From positions 1 to 64,000 of the forward strand of contig NZ_AQOH01000047.1 of the NCBI RefSeq assembly GCF_000364705.1: a stretch of 64,000 bases of DNA, given 5' to 3'. Position 1 is the stretch's first letter, and each line of letters opens with the position of its first letter. This document shows positions 20,309-31,210 of this stretch, in pieces. This stretch comes from Pseudomonas fuscovaginae SE-1 (GTDB lineage: Bacteria > Pseudomonadota > Gammaproteobacteria > Pseudomonadales > Pseudomonadaceae). The notes under the pieces are model-generated. The model was not told the origin of the DNA. It did no database searches and worked only from the letters and a program-made list of their open reading frames with translations. The translations under genes and the position numbers were made by a program.

Positions 20309-21682
20309 TCAGAAAAAGCTCAAGCCCACGTGGAACAGTTTCTCCACATCGCGGATATGCTTTTTATCCACAAGGAACAGGATCACATGGTCGCCGGCCT
20401 GGATCACCGTGTCGTCGTGGGCGATCAGCACTTCCTCGTCGCGGATGATCGCGCCGATGGTGGTGCCCGGCGGCAGTGCGATGTCCTCGATGGCCCGGCC
20501 GATCACCTTGCTCGACTTCATGTCGCCGTGGGCGATCGCCTCGATGGCCTCCGCCGCGCCCCGGCGCAGCGAGTGCACGCTGACGATATCGCCGCGACGC
20601 ACGTGGGCCAGCAGGGTGCCGATGGTCGCCAGTTGCGGACTGATGGCGATGTCGATGTCGCCACCCTGGATCAGGTCGACATAGGCCGGGTTGTTGATGA
20701 TGGTCATGACCTTCTTCGCGCCCATCCGCTTGGCCAGCAGCGAGGACATGATGTTGGCCTCGTCGTCGTTGGTCAGCGCCAGGAACAGGTCGGCATCGTT
20801 GATGTTCTCTTCCATCAGCAGGTCGCGGTCCGAGGCACTGCCCTGCAGCACCACGGTGCTGTCGAGGGTGTCGGACAGGTGCCGGCAACGGGCGGCGCTC
20901 ATCTCGATGATCTTCACCTGGTAGCGGCTTTCGATCGCTTCGGCCAGGCGCTCGCCGATCTGTCCGCCGCCGGCGATGACGATGCGTTTGTTGCTCTCGT
21001 CGAGCCGGCGCATCTCGCTCATCACCGCGCGGATGTGTGCCTTGGCGGCGATGAAGAACACTTCGTCGTCGGCCTCGATCACCGTGTCGCCGCGGGGCAT
21101 GATCGGCCGGTCGCGGCGAAAGATCGCCGCCACGCGGGTGTCGGCGTTGGGCATGTGCTCGCGCAACTGGCGCAGTTGCTGGCCCACCAGCGGGCCGCCG
21201 TAGTAGGCGCGGATCGCCACCAGCTGGGCCTTGCCCTCGGCGAAGTCGATCACCTGCAGGGCACCGGGGGTTTCGATCAGGCGCTTGATGTAGTTGGTGA
21301 CCACTTGCTCCGGGCTGATCAGAACGTCCACCGGGATCGCGTCGTTGTCGAACAGCTCGGCGCGGGTCAGGTAAGCCGACTCGCGCACGCGGGCGATCTT
21401 GGTCGGGGTGTGGAACAGGGTATGGGCGACCTGGCAGGCGACCATGTTGGTCTCGTCGCTGTTGGTCACCGCCACCAGCATGTCGGCGTCATCCGCGCCG
21501 GCCTGGCGCAGGATCGTCGGGAACGAGGCACGGCCCTGCACGGTGCGGATGTCCAGGCGGTCGCCGAGGTCGCGCAGGCGCTCGCCATCGGTGTCGACCA
21601 CGGTGATGTCGTTGGCCTCGCTGGCCAGGTGTTCGGCCAGCGTCCCGCCGACCTGTCCGGCGCCGAGAATGATGATTTTCAT
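20309..21682 (-). CDS. trkA: Trk system K+ uptake NAD-binding protein TrkA
   Basis: TrkA is the 457-residue cytoplasmic gating subunit of the Trk K+ transporter. It holds two tandem RCK modules: Rossmann glycine motifs GAGQVG (residues 6-11) and GGGQIG (about 240), each followed by a TrkA_C subdomain. It is the last gene of the leftward def-fmt-rsmB-trkA operon, 37 bp after rsmB. The 3' end carries an exact DnaA box and a parS half-site (CCACGTGGAACA). Confidence 0.97.
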   Translation of the reverse strand: MKIIILGAGQVGGTLAEHLASEANDITVVDTDGERLRDLGDRLDIRTVQGRASFPTILRQAGADDADMLVAVTNSDETNMVACQVAHTLFHTPTKIARVRESAYLTRAELFDNDAIPVDVLISPEQVVTNYIKRLIETPGALQVIDFAEGKAQLVAIRAYYGGPLVGQQLRQLREHMPNADTRVAAIFRRDRPIMPRGDTVIEADDEVFFIAAKAHIRAVMSEMRRLDESNKRIVIAGGGQIGERLAEAIESRYQVKIIEMSAARCRHLSDTLDSTVVLQGSASDRDLLMEENINDADLFLALTNDDEANIMSSLLAKRMGAKKVMTIINNPAYVDLIQGGDIDIAISPQLATIGTLLAHVRRGDIVSVHSLRRGAAEAIEAIAHGDMKSSKVIGRAIEDIALPPGTTIGAIIRDEEVLIAHDDTVIQAGDHVILFLVDKKHIRDVEKLFHVGLSFF

Positions 21683-21719
21683 CGGGTGGCTTTCATCCCT
21701 GTGGCTCCGTTCGACCCGC

Positions 21720-23030
21720 TCAGCCGCGTGCGGCGGCGATCTTGATCAGTTTGGCGTAGTAGAAACCGTCGTGGCCACCTTCCTGTGCCAGCAGTTGCCG
21801 GCCATGGGGCTGCCTGACGCCGAAGCTGCCCGCAATGTCCAGTTCGCGAGCACCGGAGGTGCGGGCCAGGAATGCCTCGATCACTTCGGTGTTTTCCGTC
21901 GGCAGGGTCGAGCAGGTGGCGTAGAGCAGGATGCCGCCGACTTCCAGGGTCGCCCACATCGCGTCCAGCAATTCACCCTGCAGGCTGGCCAGGGCGGCGA
22001 TGTCGTCGGCCTGGCGGGTCAGCTTGATGTCCGGATGGCGGCGGATGACGCCAGTGGCCGAGCAGGGTGCGTCGAGCAGGATGCGCTGGAACGGCTTGCC
22101 GTCCCACCAACTGGCGGTGTCGCGACCATCGGCGGCGATCAGTTCGGCCTCCAGCCCCAGGCGGTCGAGGTTTTCGCGTACCCGCAGCAGGCGCTTGGCC
22201 TCCAGGTCGACGGCGACCACCCCGGCCAGTTGCGGCTGGGCTTCGAGGATATGGCAGGTCTTGCCGCCCGGCGCGCAGCAGGCGTCCAGCACCCGTTGGC
22301 CGGGAGCCAGATCGAGCAGGTCGGCGGCCAGTTGCGCGGCTTCGTCCTGCACGCTGATCCAACCCTCGGCAAAGCCTGGCAGGTTGCGCACGTCGCAGGC
22401 TTCGTCGAGGACGATACCATCGCGGCTGTAGTCGCAAGGCCGGGCCGCGACCGCGGCGTCACCCAGCAGCTTGAGGTAGGTGTCGCGGCTGTGGTGGCGG
22501 CGGTTGACCCGCAGGATCATCGGCGGGTGGGCGTTGTTCGCCGCGCAGATGGTTTCCCACTGCTCGGGCCAGAACGCCTTCAGCGCCTTCTGCAGCCAGC
22601 GCGGGTGGGCGGTACGCACCACCGGGTCGCGTTCCAGCTCGGCCAGCAGCTCGGTGCTTTCGCGCTGTGCGCGGCGCAGCACGGCATTGAGCAGGCCCTT
22701 GGCCCAGGGTTTCTTCAGTTTGTCGGCGCAACCGACGGTCTCGCCGATGGCGGCGTGGGCCGGGATGCGGGTGTAGAGCAGTTGATAGAGGCCAACCAGC
22801 AGCAGCGCCTCGACATCGGCATCGGCGGCCTTGAAAGGCTTCTGCAGCAGCTTGGCCGCCAGCGCCGACAGCCGTGGCTGCCAACGGGCGGCGCCGAACG
22901 CAAGGTCCTGGGTCAGGCCACGATCGCGGGCCTCGACCTTGTCCAACTGCGCCGGCAGGGAGCTGTTGAGCGAGGCCTTGCCGCCGAGGACGGCGGCCAG
23001 TGCCTTGGCGGCGGCCAGGCGCGGGTTCAT
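21720..23030 (-). CDS. rsmB: 16S rRNA (cytosine-967-C5)-methyltransferase
   Basis: This 436-residue enzyme methylates C967 of 16S rRNA. It has an N-terminal NusB-like RNA-binding domain (about residues 1-140) and a C-terminal Rossmann methyltransferase. Landmarks are the SAM-binding motif [12 protein letters not shown] and the two cysteine motifs DAPCSATG (general-acid cysteine) and [10 protein letters not shown] (catalytic cysteine). The ATG overlaps the fmt stop in ATGA, indicating translational coupling. Confidence 0.96.
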   Translation of the reverse strand: MNPRLAAAKALAAVLGGKASLNSSLPAQLDKVEARDRGLTQDLAFGAARWQPRLSALAAKLLQKPFKAADADVEALLLVGLYQLLYTRIPAHAAIGETVGCADKLKKPWAKGLLNAVLRRAQRESTELLAELERDPVVRTAHPRWLQKALKAFWPEQWETICAANNAHPPMILRVNRRHHSRDTYLKLLGDAAVAARPCDYSRDGIVLDEACDVRNLPGFAEGWISVQDEAAQLAADLLDLAPGQRVLDACCAPGGKTCHILEAQPQLAGVVAVDLEAKRLLRVRENLDRLGLEAELIAADGRDTASWWDGKPFQRILLDAPCSATGVIRRHPDIKLTRQADDIAALASLQGELLDAMWATLEVGGILLYATCSTLPTENTEVIEAFLARTSGARELDIAGSFGVRQPHGRQLLAQEGGHDGFYYAKLIKIAAARG

Positions 23031-23971
23031 TGGCCGAGTACCGTACCGAGGGCGAATTTCTCGCGGCGGCTGTTGAACAGGTCACTGAAGTTCAGCGCCT
23101 TGCCGCCGGGCAGTTGCAGGCGGGTCAGGCACAGCGCGCCCTGGCCGGTGGCGACGATCAGGCCATCCTTGCTCGCGGCGAGGATTTCGCCCGGCTGGCC
23201 CTGGCCTTCGGCGGTGCTGGCGGCCAGCACTTTCAGGGCTTCGCCGTCGAGGCTGCTATGGCAGATCGGCCATGGGTTGAAGGCACGGATCAGCCGCTCC
23301 AGCTCGACGGCCGGGCGCTGCCAGTCGATGCGCGCCTCATCCTTGTTCAGCTTGTGGGCGTAGGTGGCCAGGCTGTCGTCCTGCACGTCGCCGACCAGCG
23401 TGCCGGCGGCCAGGCCGGCGATGGCCTCGATGACTGCCGGTGGGCCGAGTTCGGCCAGGCGGTCATGCAGGGTGCCACCGGTGTCCTCGGCACTGATCGG
23501 GGTGACGGTCTTGAGCAGCATCGGCCCGGTGTCGAGGCCGGCTTCCATGCGCATCACGGTCACGCCACTTTCCGCGTCGCCGGCTTCCACCGCGCGCTGG
23601 ATCGGCGCCGCACCGCGCCAGCGCGGCAGCAGCGAGGCGTGGCTGTTGATGCAACCCAGGCGCGGGATATCCAGCACCACCTGCGGCAGGATCAGGCCAT
23701 AGGCGACTACCACCATCAGGTCCGGCTGGAGCGCCGCCAGATCGGCCTGGGCGTCTTCGTTGCGCAGGGTTGGCGGTTGCAGGACGGTGATGCCGTGTTC
23801 CAGCGCCAGTTGCTTGACCGGGCTGGGCATCAGCTTCTGCCCGCGCCCTGCCGGGCGGTCCGGCTGGGTGTAGACGGCGACGATCTCATGGGGGCTGTCG
23901 AGCAGGGCCTTGAGGTGTTCGGCGGCGAATTCGGGGGTGCCGGCGAAGACGATGCGCAGTGGCTCAGTCAT
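23027..23971 (-). CDS. fmt: methionyl-tRNA formyltransferase
   Basis: Fmt formylates initiator Met-tRNA using 10-formyl-tetrahydrofolate. The 314 residues starting [20 protein letters not shown] match the family. The tetrahydrofolate-binding/catalytic segment includes [15 protein letters not shown]. An open frame continues upstream to 24262 but runs through a REP element and antisense to def, so ATG 23971 is used. It forms a leftward operon with def upstream and rsmB downstream. Confidence 0.97.
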   Translation of the reverse strand: MTEPLRIVFAGTPEFAAEHLKALLDSPHEIVAVYTQPDRPAGRGQKLMPSPVKQLALEHGITVLQPPTLRNEDAQADLAALQPDLMVVVAYGLILPQVVLDIPRLGCINSHASLLPRWRGAAPIQRAVEAGDAESGVTVMRMEAGLDTGPMLLKTVTPISAEDTGGTLHDRLAELGPPAVIEAIAGLAAGTLVGDVQDDSLATYAHKLNKDEARIDWQRPAVELERLIRAFNPWPICHSSLDGEALKVLAASTAEGQGQPGEILAASKDGLIVATGQGALCLTRLQLPGGKALNFSDLFNSRREKFALGTVLGQ

Positions 23972-24020
23972 GGATAGGGCTCGCTTGAGAGAGGACGGGA
24001 CATTGTCATAATGTCGCTTT

Positions 24021-24113
24021 CTGTAGGAGGTGGCGGTGCGGCGATCCGACTTGCCCGCGAATGGGCCCTTGAGAGCGCTAAAAGCTTCGCGGGCAAGCCA
24101 CGCTCCTACACAG
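24021..24113. repeat. REP-type inverted repeat (CTGTAGGAG / CTTGCCCGCGAA class)
   Basis: CTGTAGGAG and ACTTGCCCGCGAA on the left pair with TTCGCGGGCAAG and CTCCTACA on the right. It sits between def and fmt. Confidence 0.75.
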
Positions 24114-24128
24114 GATGGGGTCGGGGGA

Positions 24129-24635
24129 TCAGGCGTTCTGGCGGTGCTGCTTTTCCAGCTTCTTCTTGATCCGGTCGCGCTTGAGCGTCGACAGGTAATC
24201 GACGAACAGCTTGCCGTTGAGGTGGTCGCATTCGTGCTGGATGCACACCGCCAGCAGACCATCGGCTTCCAGTTCGAACGGCTTGCCGTCGCGGTCCAGC
24301 GCCTTGATGCGCACGCGGGTCGGGCGATCGACGTTCTCGTAGAAGCCCGGCACCGACAGGCAGCCTTCCTGGTACTGGTCCTTCTCTTCGGTCAGCGCTT
24401 CGAACTCGGGGTTGATGAACACCCGTGGCTCGCTGCGATCCTCGCTCAGGTCCATGACCACGATACGCTGGTGCACGTTGACCTGGGTCGCGGCGAGGCC
24501 GATGCCCGGGGCCTCATACATGGTTTCAAACATGTCATCGATCAGTTGCCGAACCTTGTCGTCCACCTCGGCCACGGGTTTGGCGATGGTGCGCAGGCGC
24601 GGGTCTGGAAATTCGAGGATGTTTAAAATGGCCAT
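24129..24635 (-). CDS. def: peptide deformylase
   Basis: This 168-residue metalloenzyme removes the formyl group from nascent proteins. All three motifs are present: [13 protein letters not shown] (Cys metal ligand) and QHECDHLNG (HEXXH with two His ligands). It heads the leftward def-fmt-rsmB-trkA operon and is divergent from tsaP across 152 bp. Confidence 0.97.
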   Translation of the reverse strand: MAILNILEFPDPRLRTIAKPVAEVDDKVRQLIDDMFETMYEAPGIGLAATQVNVHQRIVVMDLSEDRSEPRVFINPEFEALTEEKDQYQEGCLSVPGFYENVDRPTRVRIKALDRDGKPFELEADGLLAVCIQHECDHLNGKLFVDYLSTLKRDRIKKKLEKQHRQNA

Positions 24636-24787
24636 AGGCGTATTTGCTGCACATGTGAGGTAAAGTCAGAGACGGCTGCCGAAACGTCACGGCGGGATCG
24701 GCTACCGTTGTAAAACGTTCTCCCTGGGAGCGAGCCGCGGGGGCTCTGGCGTTTCACGCGAAGACACATGATAAAGGGATTCACCGC

Positions 24788-25810
24788 ATGAGGAAAACAC
24801 TACTCGCCCTGCTGCTGGCCTTTACCGGTGTCGCGCAGGCGCAAGTGCAACTCAAGGATGGTTATCCACAGCGCTACACCGTGGTGCGCGGCGACACGCT
24901 GTGGGACATTTCCGGGAAGTTTCTCCGCGAACCGTGGAAGTGGCCGCAGATCTGGCACGCCAATCCGCAGATCGCCAACCCCGACCTGATCTACCCCGGC
25001 GACACCCTGATCCTGCAGTTCGTCGATGGCCAGCCACGGCTGGTGGTCGAGCGTGGCGCCTCCCGCGGCACCATCAAGCTGTCGCCGCAGGTGCGCCGCT
25101 CGCCGGTGGCCGAGGCGATTCCGAGCATTCCGCTGGAGAAGATCAACGCCTTCCTGCTGAGCAACCGCATCGTCGACAGCGTCGAGGAATTCAAGCGCGC
25201 CCCATACATTCTGGCCGGCAGCAACGAGCGGGTGCTCAGCGGCATGGGCGACCGGATCTACGCGCGCGGCGCCTTCGACCCGACCCACAACGTGTACGGC
25301 CTGTTCCGCCAGGGCAAGGTCTACACCGACCCGCAGACCAAGGAATTTCTCGGTATCAACGCCGACGACATCGGTACCGGCGAGCTGCTGGCCACCGAGG
25401 GCGATGTCGGCACCCTGACGCTGCGTCGCACCACCGAGGAAGTGCGCCTCGGCGATCGGCTGTTCGTCAGCGAGGAGCGGCCGATCACCTCGACCTTCAT
25501 GCCGAGTGCGCCCCAGTCTCAGGTCAACGGCGTGATCATAGATGTGCCACGAGGTGTTACACAGATCGGCGTCATGGACGTGGTCACGATCGACAAGGGA
25601 CGCCGCGACGGATTGGCCGAAGGCAATGTTCTCGCGGTGTTCAAGACCGGCGAGACGGTTCGCGACCGGGTCACCGGGCAGCCGGTGAAGATTCCCGACG
25701 AGCGTTCCGGCCTGCTGATGGTGTTCCGCACCTACGAAAAGCTCAGCTATGGTTTGGTACTCAATGCCACGCGGTCGCTGGCGGTGCAGGACAAGGTACG
25801 CAATCCGTAA
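24788..25810 (+). CDS. tsaP: LysM-domain secreted protein, TsaP-like
   Basis: This 340-residue exported protein has a signal peptide (MRKTLLALLLAFTGVAQA) and an N-terminal LysM peptidoglycan-binding domain (about residues 27-75: YTVVRGDTLWDISGKF, NPQIANPDLIYPGDTL). The rest is a conserved C-terminal domain. The same gene in this position in P. aeruginosa (PA0020) is the type IV pilus secretin-associated protein TsaP, which anchors the PilQ secretin to the wall. It is upstream of dprA. The gene symbol rests on synteny and domain order. Confidence 0.85.
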   Translation: MRKTLLALLLAFTGVAQAQVQLKDGYPQRYTVVRGDTLWDISGKFLREPWKWPQIWHANPQIANPDLIYPGDTLILQFVDGQPRLVVERGASRGTIKLSPQVRRSPVAEAIPSIPLEKINAFLLSNRIVDSVEEFKRAPYILAGSNERVLSGMGDRIYARGAFDPTHNVYGLFRQGKVYTDPQTKEFLGINADDIGTGELLATEGDVGTLTLRRTTEEVRLGDRLFVSEERPITSTFMPSAPQSQVNGVIIDVPRGVTQIGVMDVVTIDKGRRDGLAEGNVLAVFKTGETVRDRVTGQPVKIPDERSGLLMVFRTYEKLSYGLVLNATRSLAVQDKVRNP

Positions 25811-25859
25811 CGGCTGTCGCAGTGCCCGCGACCGCTTGCTGAACAGGTTACTCACAGAG

Positions 25860-25868
25860 TTATCCACA
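25860..25868 (+). promoter_or_regulatory. exact DnaA box in the tsaP-dprA gap
   Basis: TTATCCACA, preceded by a weaker TTACTCACA, in the 103-bp gap upstream of dprA. It could influence dprA expression or contribute to DnaA titration. Confidence 0.6.
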
Positions 25869-25913
25869 GCTCGTCCTGCTTGATCACGACTGCCACGGAT
25901 CAAGGATGAGCTG

Positions 25914-27017
25914 ATGTCACAGTCTGTGTGCAACACCCTGTCGCCGGCGGAGCTGGAAGCCCGCCTGCGTCTGCATCGCCTGCCGGAAATCGGCCCCAGG
26001 CGCTTTCGCCAACTGATCGAAACCTTTGGTTCGGCCTCTTCCGCCCTGAGCGCGCCAGCTGCGGCCTGGCGCTCGCTGGGGCTGCCGGCGAGCAGCGCCG
26101 AGGCGCGCCGCAGCCCCGCCGTACGCGACGGCGCCAGCGCTGCATTGGCCTGGCTGGAGCGGCCGGGCCAGCATTTGCTGATGTGGGACCAGGCCGCCTA
26201 CCCGGCCCTGCTGGCTGAACTGGATGACGCCCCGCCACTGCTGTTCGTCGCCGGTGATCCGACCATTCTGGACAAGCCGCAACTGGCGCTGGTTGGTAGC
26301 CGGCGGGCTTCCCGACCGGGCATGGACACCGCCGCGGCCTTCTCACGCAGCCTCGCCGCGGCCGGTTTCGTCATCACCAGCGGCCTGGCCCTGGGCATCG
26401 ATGGTGCCGCCCATCAGGCCGCGCTGGACGTTGGCGGGCTGACGGTGGGTGTGCTCGGCACCGGCCTGGAAAATTTTTATCCACAGCGGCACCGCAGCCT
26501 GGCGCAGGCCATGATTGCCCAGGGCAGCGCCGTGGTGTCCGAGTTTCCCCTGGACACCGTGCCGCAGCCGGGCAACTTTCCACGGCGCAACCGGATCATC
26601 AGCGGCTTGTCCCTCGGCGTGCTGGTGGTCGAGGCCAGCGTCGCCAGTGGCTCGCTGATCACCGCCCGGCTGGCGGCGGAACAGGGGCGCGAGGTCTATG
26701 CCATCCCCGGTTCCATCCACCATCCCGGCGCGCGCGGTTGCCACCAGTTGATCCGCGATGGCGCGGTGCTGGTGGAAACGGTCGATGACATCCTGCAGAA
26801 CCTGCGCGGCTGGCAGCGCATGCCGGCCAGCGTGCTGCCCGAGGCCCCGATCCATCCGCTGCTGGCCCTGCTGCACGCCGCGCCGCAGACCAGCGAAGCG
26901 CTGGCCCGGGCCTGTGGCTGGAGCCTGGCGCGGGTGCTGGCGGGCCTGACCGAACTGGAGCTGGAGGGCCGGGTGGCCAATGATGGTGGACGCTGGTTAG
27001 CTCGCAGCCCGACCTGA
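25914..27017 (+). CDS. dprA: DNA processing protein DprA/Smf
   Basis: DprA binds incoming single-stranded DNA and loads RecA during natural transformation. The 367-residue protein has an N-terminal SAM-like helical domain (LHRLPEIGPRRFRQLIETFG), a central Rossmann domain with LVGSRRASRPG and SGLALGIDGAAHQAAL, and a C-terminal winged helix. It is followed 38 bp later by tsaC. Confidence 0.95.
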   Translation: MSQSVCNTLSPAELEARLRLHRLPEIGPRRFRQLIETFGSASSALSAPAAAWRSLGLPASSAEARRSPAVRDGASAALAWLERPGQHLLMWDQAAYPALLAELDDAPPLLFVAGDPTILDKPQLALVGSRRASRPGMDTAAAFSRSLAAAGFVITSGLALGIDGAAHQAALDVGGLTVGVLGTGLENFYPQRHRSLAQAMIAQGSAVVSEFPLDTVPQPGNFPRRNRIISGLSLGVLVVEASVASGSLITARLAAEQGREVYAIPGSIHHPGARGCHQLIRDGAVLVETVDDILQNLRGWQRMPASVLPEAPIHPLLALLHAAPQTSEALARACGWSLARVLAGLTELELEGRVANDGGRWLARSPT

Positions 27018-27055
27018 GGTAAACTGCGGGCAGCGTTGAATCCGGAGAGCAAGCA

Positions 27056-27613
27056 ATGGTCAAGAGTTGGCGTGTGCAAGAAGCCGCACGAGAAGTTCGC
27101 GCAGGAGCGGTGATTGCCTATCCAACCGAAGCGGTCTGGGGGCTGGGGTGCGATCCCTGGAACGAAGAGGCGGTGGATCGGTTGCTGGCGCTCAAGAATC
27201 GTTCGGTGGACAAGGGTCTGATCCTGGTGGCGGACAACATCCGCCAGTTCGACTTCCTGTTCGAGGATTTCCCCGAGGAGTGGATCGATCGCATGGCCAG
27301 TACCTGGCCGGGGCCCAACACCTGGCTGGTGCCGCACCAAGACCTGCTGCCGGAGTGGGTCACTGGTCGCCATGACACCGTGGCCGTGCGGGTCAGCGAT
27401 CACCCGCTGGTGCGTGACCTGTGCTCGCTGGTCGGGCCGTTGATCTCCACCTCCGCCAACCCCCAGGGGCGGCCGGCGGCCAGGACCCGGTTGCGGGTGG
27501 AGCAGTATTTCCGTGGGCAGCTGGACCTGGTGCTGGGCGGTCACTTGGGTGGGCGCAAGAACCCGAGCCTGATCCGCGACCTGGCGACGGGGAAGGTCGT
27601 ACGCCCTTCGTAG
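27056..27613 (+). CDS. tsaC: threonylcarbamoyl-AMP synthase
   Basis: TsaC (YrdC/RimN) makes threonylcarbamoyl-AMP, the first step of t6A formation at position 37 of ANN-decoding tRNAs. The 185-residue size, the start [20 protein letters not shown] and the [12 protein letters not shown] motif with KNRSVDKG identify it. It is co-directional with dprA and likely co-transcribed. Confidence 0.95.
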   Translation: MVKSWRVQEAAREVRAGAVIAYPTEAVWGLGCDPWNEEAVDRLLALKNRSVDKGLILVADNIRQFDFLFEDFPEEWIDRMASTWPGPNTWLVPHQDLLPEWVTGRHDTVAVRVSDHPLVRDLCSLVGPLISTSANPQGRPAARTRLRVEQYFRGQLDLVLGGHLGGRKNPSLIRDLATGKVVRPS

Positions 27614-27644
27614 CATGTGTACACGCAGTCAGCGGTGAGCCCGC

Positions 27645-27797
27645 TTTTGTGGTGAGCGGGCTTGCCCGCGCTGGGGCGCGAAGCGGCCCTAAAACCTGTC
27701 GCCCCGGTTTTCCTGACACACCGTGTACCCAGGCTTTGGGGGCGCCTTGCGCCCCAGCGCGGCGGTGCGGCGTTCCGACGAGCCCGCTCGCCACAAA
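27645..27797. repeat. REP-type inverted repeat (TGTGGCGAGCGGGC class)
   Basis: TTTTGTGGTGAGCGGGCTTG on the left pairs with the complement ending GCTCGCCACAAAG on the right. The interior holds GGGGCGC dyads. The layout is like 47678-47825, with which it shares inner text. Confidence 0.75.
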
Positions 27798-27846
27798 GCG
27801 CGCTTGCTACAGGGCTCGCCTGCCTGCTCCCCACAGCGCCTCTATC

Positions 27847-28824
27847 TCAGGGGAGCAACACCGTCGAGCCGGTCGTCCGCCGTCCCGCCAGCTCGATCTG
27901 CGCTTTCGCCGCCTCGGCCAACCCATACCGCGCACCGATCTCGATCTTCAACTGCCCACCGATCACCAGCCCGAACAACTCGTCAGCCATCGCCTGCAAC
28001 TGCTGCGGGTTGCTGGCATAGGTGCCCAGGGTCGGCCGGGTCACGTACAGCGAACCCTTGGCCGACAGAATCCCCAGGTTGACCCCTTCCACCGCGCCCG
28101 AGGCGTTGCCGAAGCTCACCAGCAGGCCGCGTGGCGACAGGCAGTCGAGCGAGGTCAGCCAGGTGTCCTTGCCGACCCCGTCGTAGACCACCGGGACCTT
28201 CTTGCCGTCGGTCAGCTCCAGTACCCGCTTGACCACGTCCTCATGGCTGTAGTCGATGGTCTCCCAGGCCCCCAGGGACTTGGCATAGGCGGCCTTCTGC
28301 GGCGAACTCACGGTGCCGATCAGCTTGGCGCCGATGGCCTTGGCCCACTGGCAGGCCAGCGCCCCGACCCCGCCGGCGGCGGCGTGGAACAGCACGGTTT
28401 CACCCGCCTTGAGTTCGTGGGTCTGGCGCAGCAGGTATTGCACGGTCAGGCCCTTGAGCATCACCGCGGCGGCCTGCTCGAAGCCGATCTGCTCCGGCAG
28501 CTTGATCAGGTGCGCTTGCGGCAGCACGTGGAACTCGCTGTAGGCGCCCAGCGGCCCGGTGCCGTAGGCGACCCGGTCGCCGACCTTGAAGCGGGTCACT
28601 TCGCTGCCCACCGCATCGACGATCCCGGCGCCTTCGCCGCCCAGCCCGGAGGGCAGGCCCGGCGGGGCGTACAGGCCGCTGCGCCAGTAGGTGTCGATGA
28701 AGTTCAGGCCGATGGCCTTGTTCTTTACCCTCACCTGCTGCGGTCCCGGCTCGGCGGGGGTGTAGTCCACATACTCGAGGACTTCGGGGCCGCCATGGGC
28801 ACGGAACTGGATTCGCTTGGCCAT
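27847..28824 (-). CDS. qor: NADPH:quinone reductase (zinc-free MDR family)
   Basis: This 325-residue medium-chain reductase reduces quinones with NADPH. The ATG at 28824 (MAKRIQFRAHGGPEVLEY) is the family start; the frame extends further upstream without conservation. The nucleotide-binding motif AAAGGVGALACQWAKAIGAKLIGT lies mid-protein, and the catalytic zinc Cys residues of true alcohol dehydrogenases are absent. It is divergent from hemF. Confidence 0.93.
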   Translation of the reverse strand: MAKRIQFRAHGGPEVLEYVDYTPAEPGPQQVRVKNKAIGLNFIDTYWRSGLYAPPGLPSGLGGEGAGIVDAVGSEVTRFKVGDRVAYGTGPLGAYSEFHVLPQAHLIKLPEQIGFEQAAAVMLKGLTVQYLLRQTHELKAGETVLFHAAAGGVGALACQWAKAIGAKLIGTVSSPQKAAYAKSLGAWETIDYSHEDVVKRVLELTDGKKVPVVYDGVGKDTWLTSLDCLSPRGLLVSFGNASGAVEGVNLGILSAKGSLYVTRPTLGTYASNPQQLQAMADELFGLVIGGQLKIEIGARYGLAEAAKAQIELAGRRTTGSTVLLP

Positions 28825-28860
28825 CGATACGCTCCTTGAACAGATTTCTTGCAAGCCTGA

Positions 28861-29904
<1,044 letters not shown>

Positions 29905-29940
29905 CCGGTATCCTGCGGTGCGGGTGAGAAGGCTATTGCC

Positions 29941-30018
29941 CGCAAGCCGGCTCCTGCGGAGATCGCGCCTGGCTCGTGTCTTGTGGGAGCCGGTGTCCCG
30001 GTTCATCCGCGAACCGGG
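29941..30018. repeat. REP-type inverted repeat between hemF and aroE
   Basis: CAAGCCGGCTCCTGCGG is opposed to TTGTGGGAGCCGG, followed by CCCGGTTCATCCGCGAACCGGG, itself a dyad. The right part matches the 13148 element. Confidence 0.65.
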
Positions 30019-30102
30019 CCTTCAAGCCTTGTCTGCAACGATGGAATCTCCACCCCATTGATCTGACCGCTGGCCCGCCAGCCCCTACGGGAACCCTGTT
30101 TG

Positions 30103-30924
30103 ATGGATCGTTACGTTGTCTTCGGCAATCCCATTGGCCACAGCAAGTCGCCGTTGATTCACCGCCTGTTCGCCGAGCAGACCGGCCAGCAACTGGACTA
30201 CAGCACGCTGCTGGCGCCGCTCGACGATTTTTCCGGTTGTGCCCGGGCGTTTTTCCAGGAAGGCCGTGGCGCCAACGTCACCGTACCGTTCAAGGAAGAG
30301 GCGTTCCGCCTCGCCGACAGCCTGACCGATCGGGCGCGGCGGGCCGGGGCGGTGAACACCCTGAGCAAGCTGGCCGATGGCAGCCTGCTGGGTGACAACA
30401 CCGACGGTGCCGGCCTGGTGCGTGACCTGGAGGTCAACGCCGGCTTCAGCCTGCAGGGCAAGCGTGTCCTGCTGCTCGGCGCCGGTGGCGCGGTACGCGG
30501 GGCGCTGGAGCCGCTGCTGGCGCAGCAGCCGGCCTCGCTGGTGATCGCCAACCGTACCGTCGAGAAGGCCGAGTTGCTGGCCGAGCTGTTCGCTGACCTG
30601 GGGCCGGTGTCCGCCAGCGGTTTCGACTGGTTGCAGGAGCCGGTGGACCTGATCATCAACGCCACCTCGGCCAGCCTGTCCGGCGATGTGCCGCCGATTG
30701 CGCCGAGCCTGGTCGAGCCCGGCAAGACCGTCTGCTACGACATGATGTACGGCAAGGAGCCGACCGCGTTCTGCCGCTGGGCCAGCGCACAATCGGCGGC
30801 GGTGGCCCTGGATGGCCTGGGCATGCTCGCCGAGCAGGCGGCGGTGGCCTTCGAGCTGTGGCGTGGCGTGCGCCCGGATACGGCGCCGGTGCTGGCCGAG
30901 CTGCGGCGCCTGCTGGCCGCCTAG
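30103..30924 (+). CDS. aroE: shikimate dehydrogenase (NADP+)
   Basis: AroE reduces 3-dehydroshikimate to shikimate in aromatic amino-acid synthesis. The ATG at 30103 ([20 protein letters not shown]) gives 273 residues. Substrate-binding [20 protein letters not shown] with the catalytic Lys, NTDGAGLV and the nucleotide motif [10 protein letters not shown] are all present. The stop codon abuts the left end of a MITE-like repeat. Confidence 0.96.
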   Translation: MDRYVVFGNPIGHSKSPLIHRLFAEQTGQQLDYSTLLAPLDDFSGCARAFFQEGRGANVTVPFKEEAFRLADSLTDRARRAGAVNTLSKLADGSLLGDNTDGAGLVRDLEVNAGFSLQGKRVLLLGAGGAVRGALEPLLAQQPASLVIANRTVEKAELLAELFADLGPVSASGFDWLQEPVDLIINATSASLSGDVPPIAPSLVEPGKTVCYDMMYGKEPTAFCRWASAQSAAVALDGLGMLAEQAAVAFELWRGVRPDTAPVLAELRRLLAA

Positions 30925-31067
30925 GCTATGTATGAAATCGCTTGAAACTTGGTTATGCGGCGTTAAAAACCGGCTCGGAATGCTCATTGACAACCAGTCA
31001 AGTCGGGCGCGACCCCGGCCGTTCCTCGCCGGTTTTTGCCTTGCCTAACCTAATTTCATACACAGCC
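30924..31067. mobile_element. MITE-like element, copy 1, with TA duplication
   Basis: A 144-bp non-coding element has near-perfect 15-bp ends (GGCTATGTATGAAAT and the inverted ATTTCATACACAGCC) and is flanked by TA on both sides (30922-30923, 31068-31069). Inside are a long stem AAAAACCGGC / GCCGGTTTTT and a central dyad TTGAC-N5-GTCAA. A degenerate second copy is at 58422-58560. The structure suggests a miniature element mobilised in trans by a TA-targeting transposase. It may also serve as an aroE terminator. Confidence 0.7.
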
Positions 31068-31126
31068 TAAGGCCCTCCAGGGCGGAGAAACCTCGGGTGA
31101 GTAGGCTCTTTTTGTGAATGGGCTTT

Positions 31127-31156
31127 TGTGGCGAGCGGGCAAGCCCGCTCGCCACA
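31127..31156. repeat. near-perfect REP palindrome
   Basis: 14-bp arms TGTGGCGAGCGGGC and GCCCGCTCGCCACA with a 2-bp centre. It is a collapsed member of the class at 20146 and 47678, lying between aroE and the sulP gene. Confidence 0.8.
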
Positions 31157-31210
31157 GGACTGCGTCCGCCATACAGTCTCGTTAATTGCCCGACTCGTTA
31201 GTGGAAGGGC

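Noticed and set aside
20323..20338. third parS-like site in trkA (CCACGTGGAACA)
   Set aside because: Only the right half matches; the left half has four mismatches, so it is a half-site at best.
20036..21745. 569-residue open frame on the + strand
   Set aside because: Antisense to trkA and running through a REP element; composition is that of a shadow frame.
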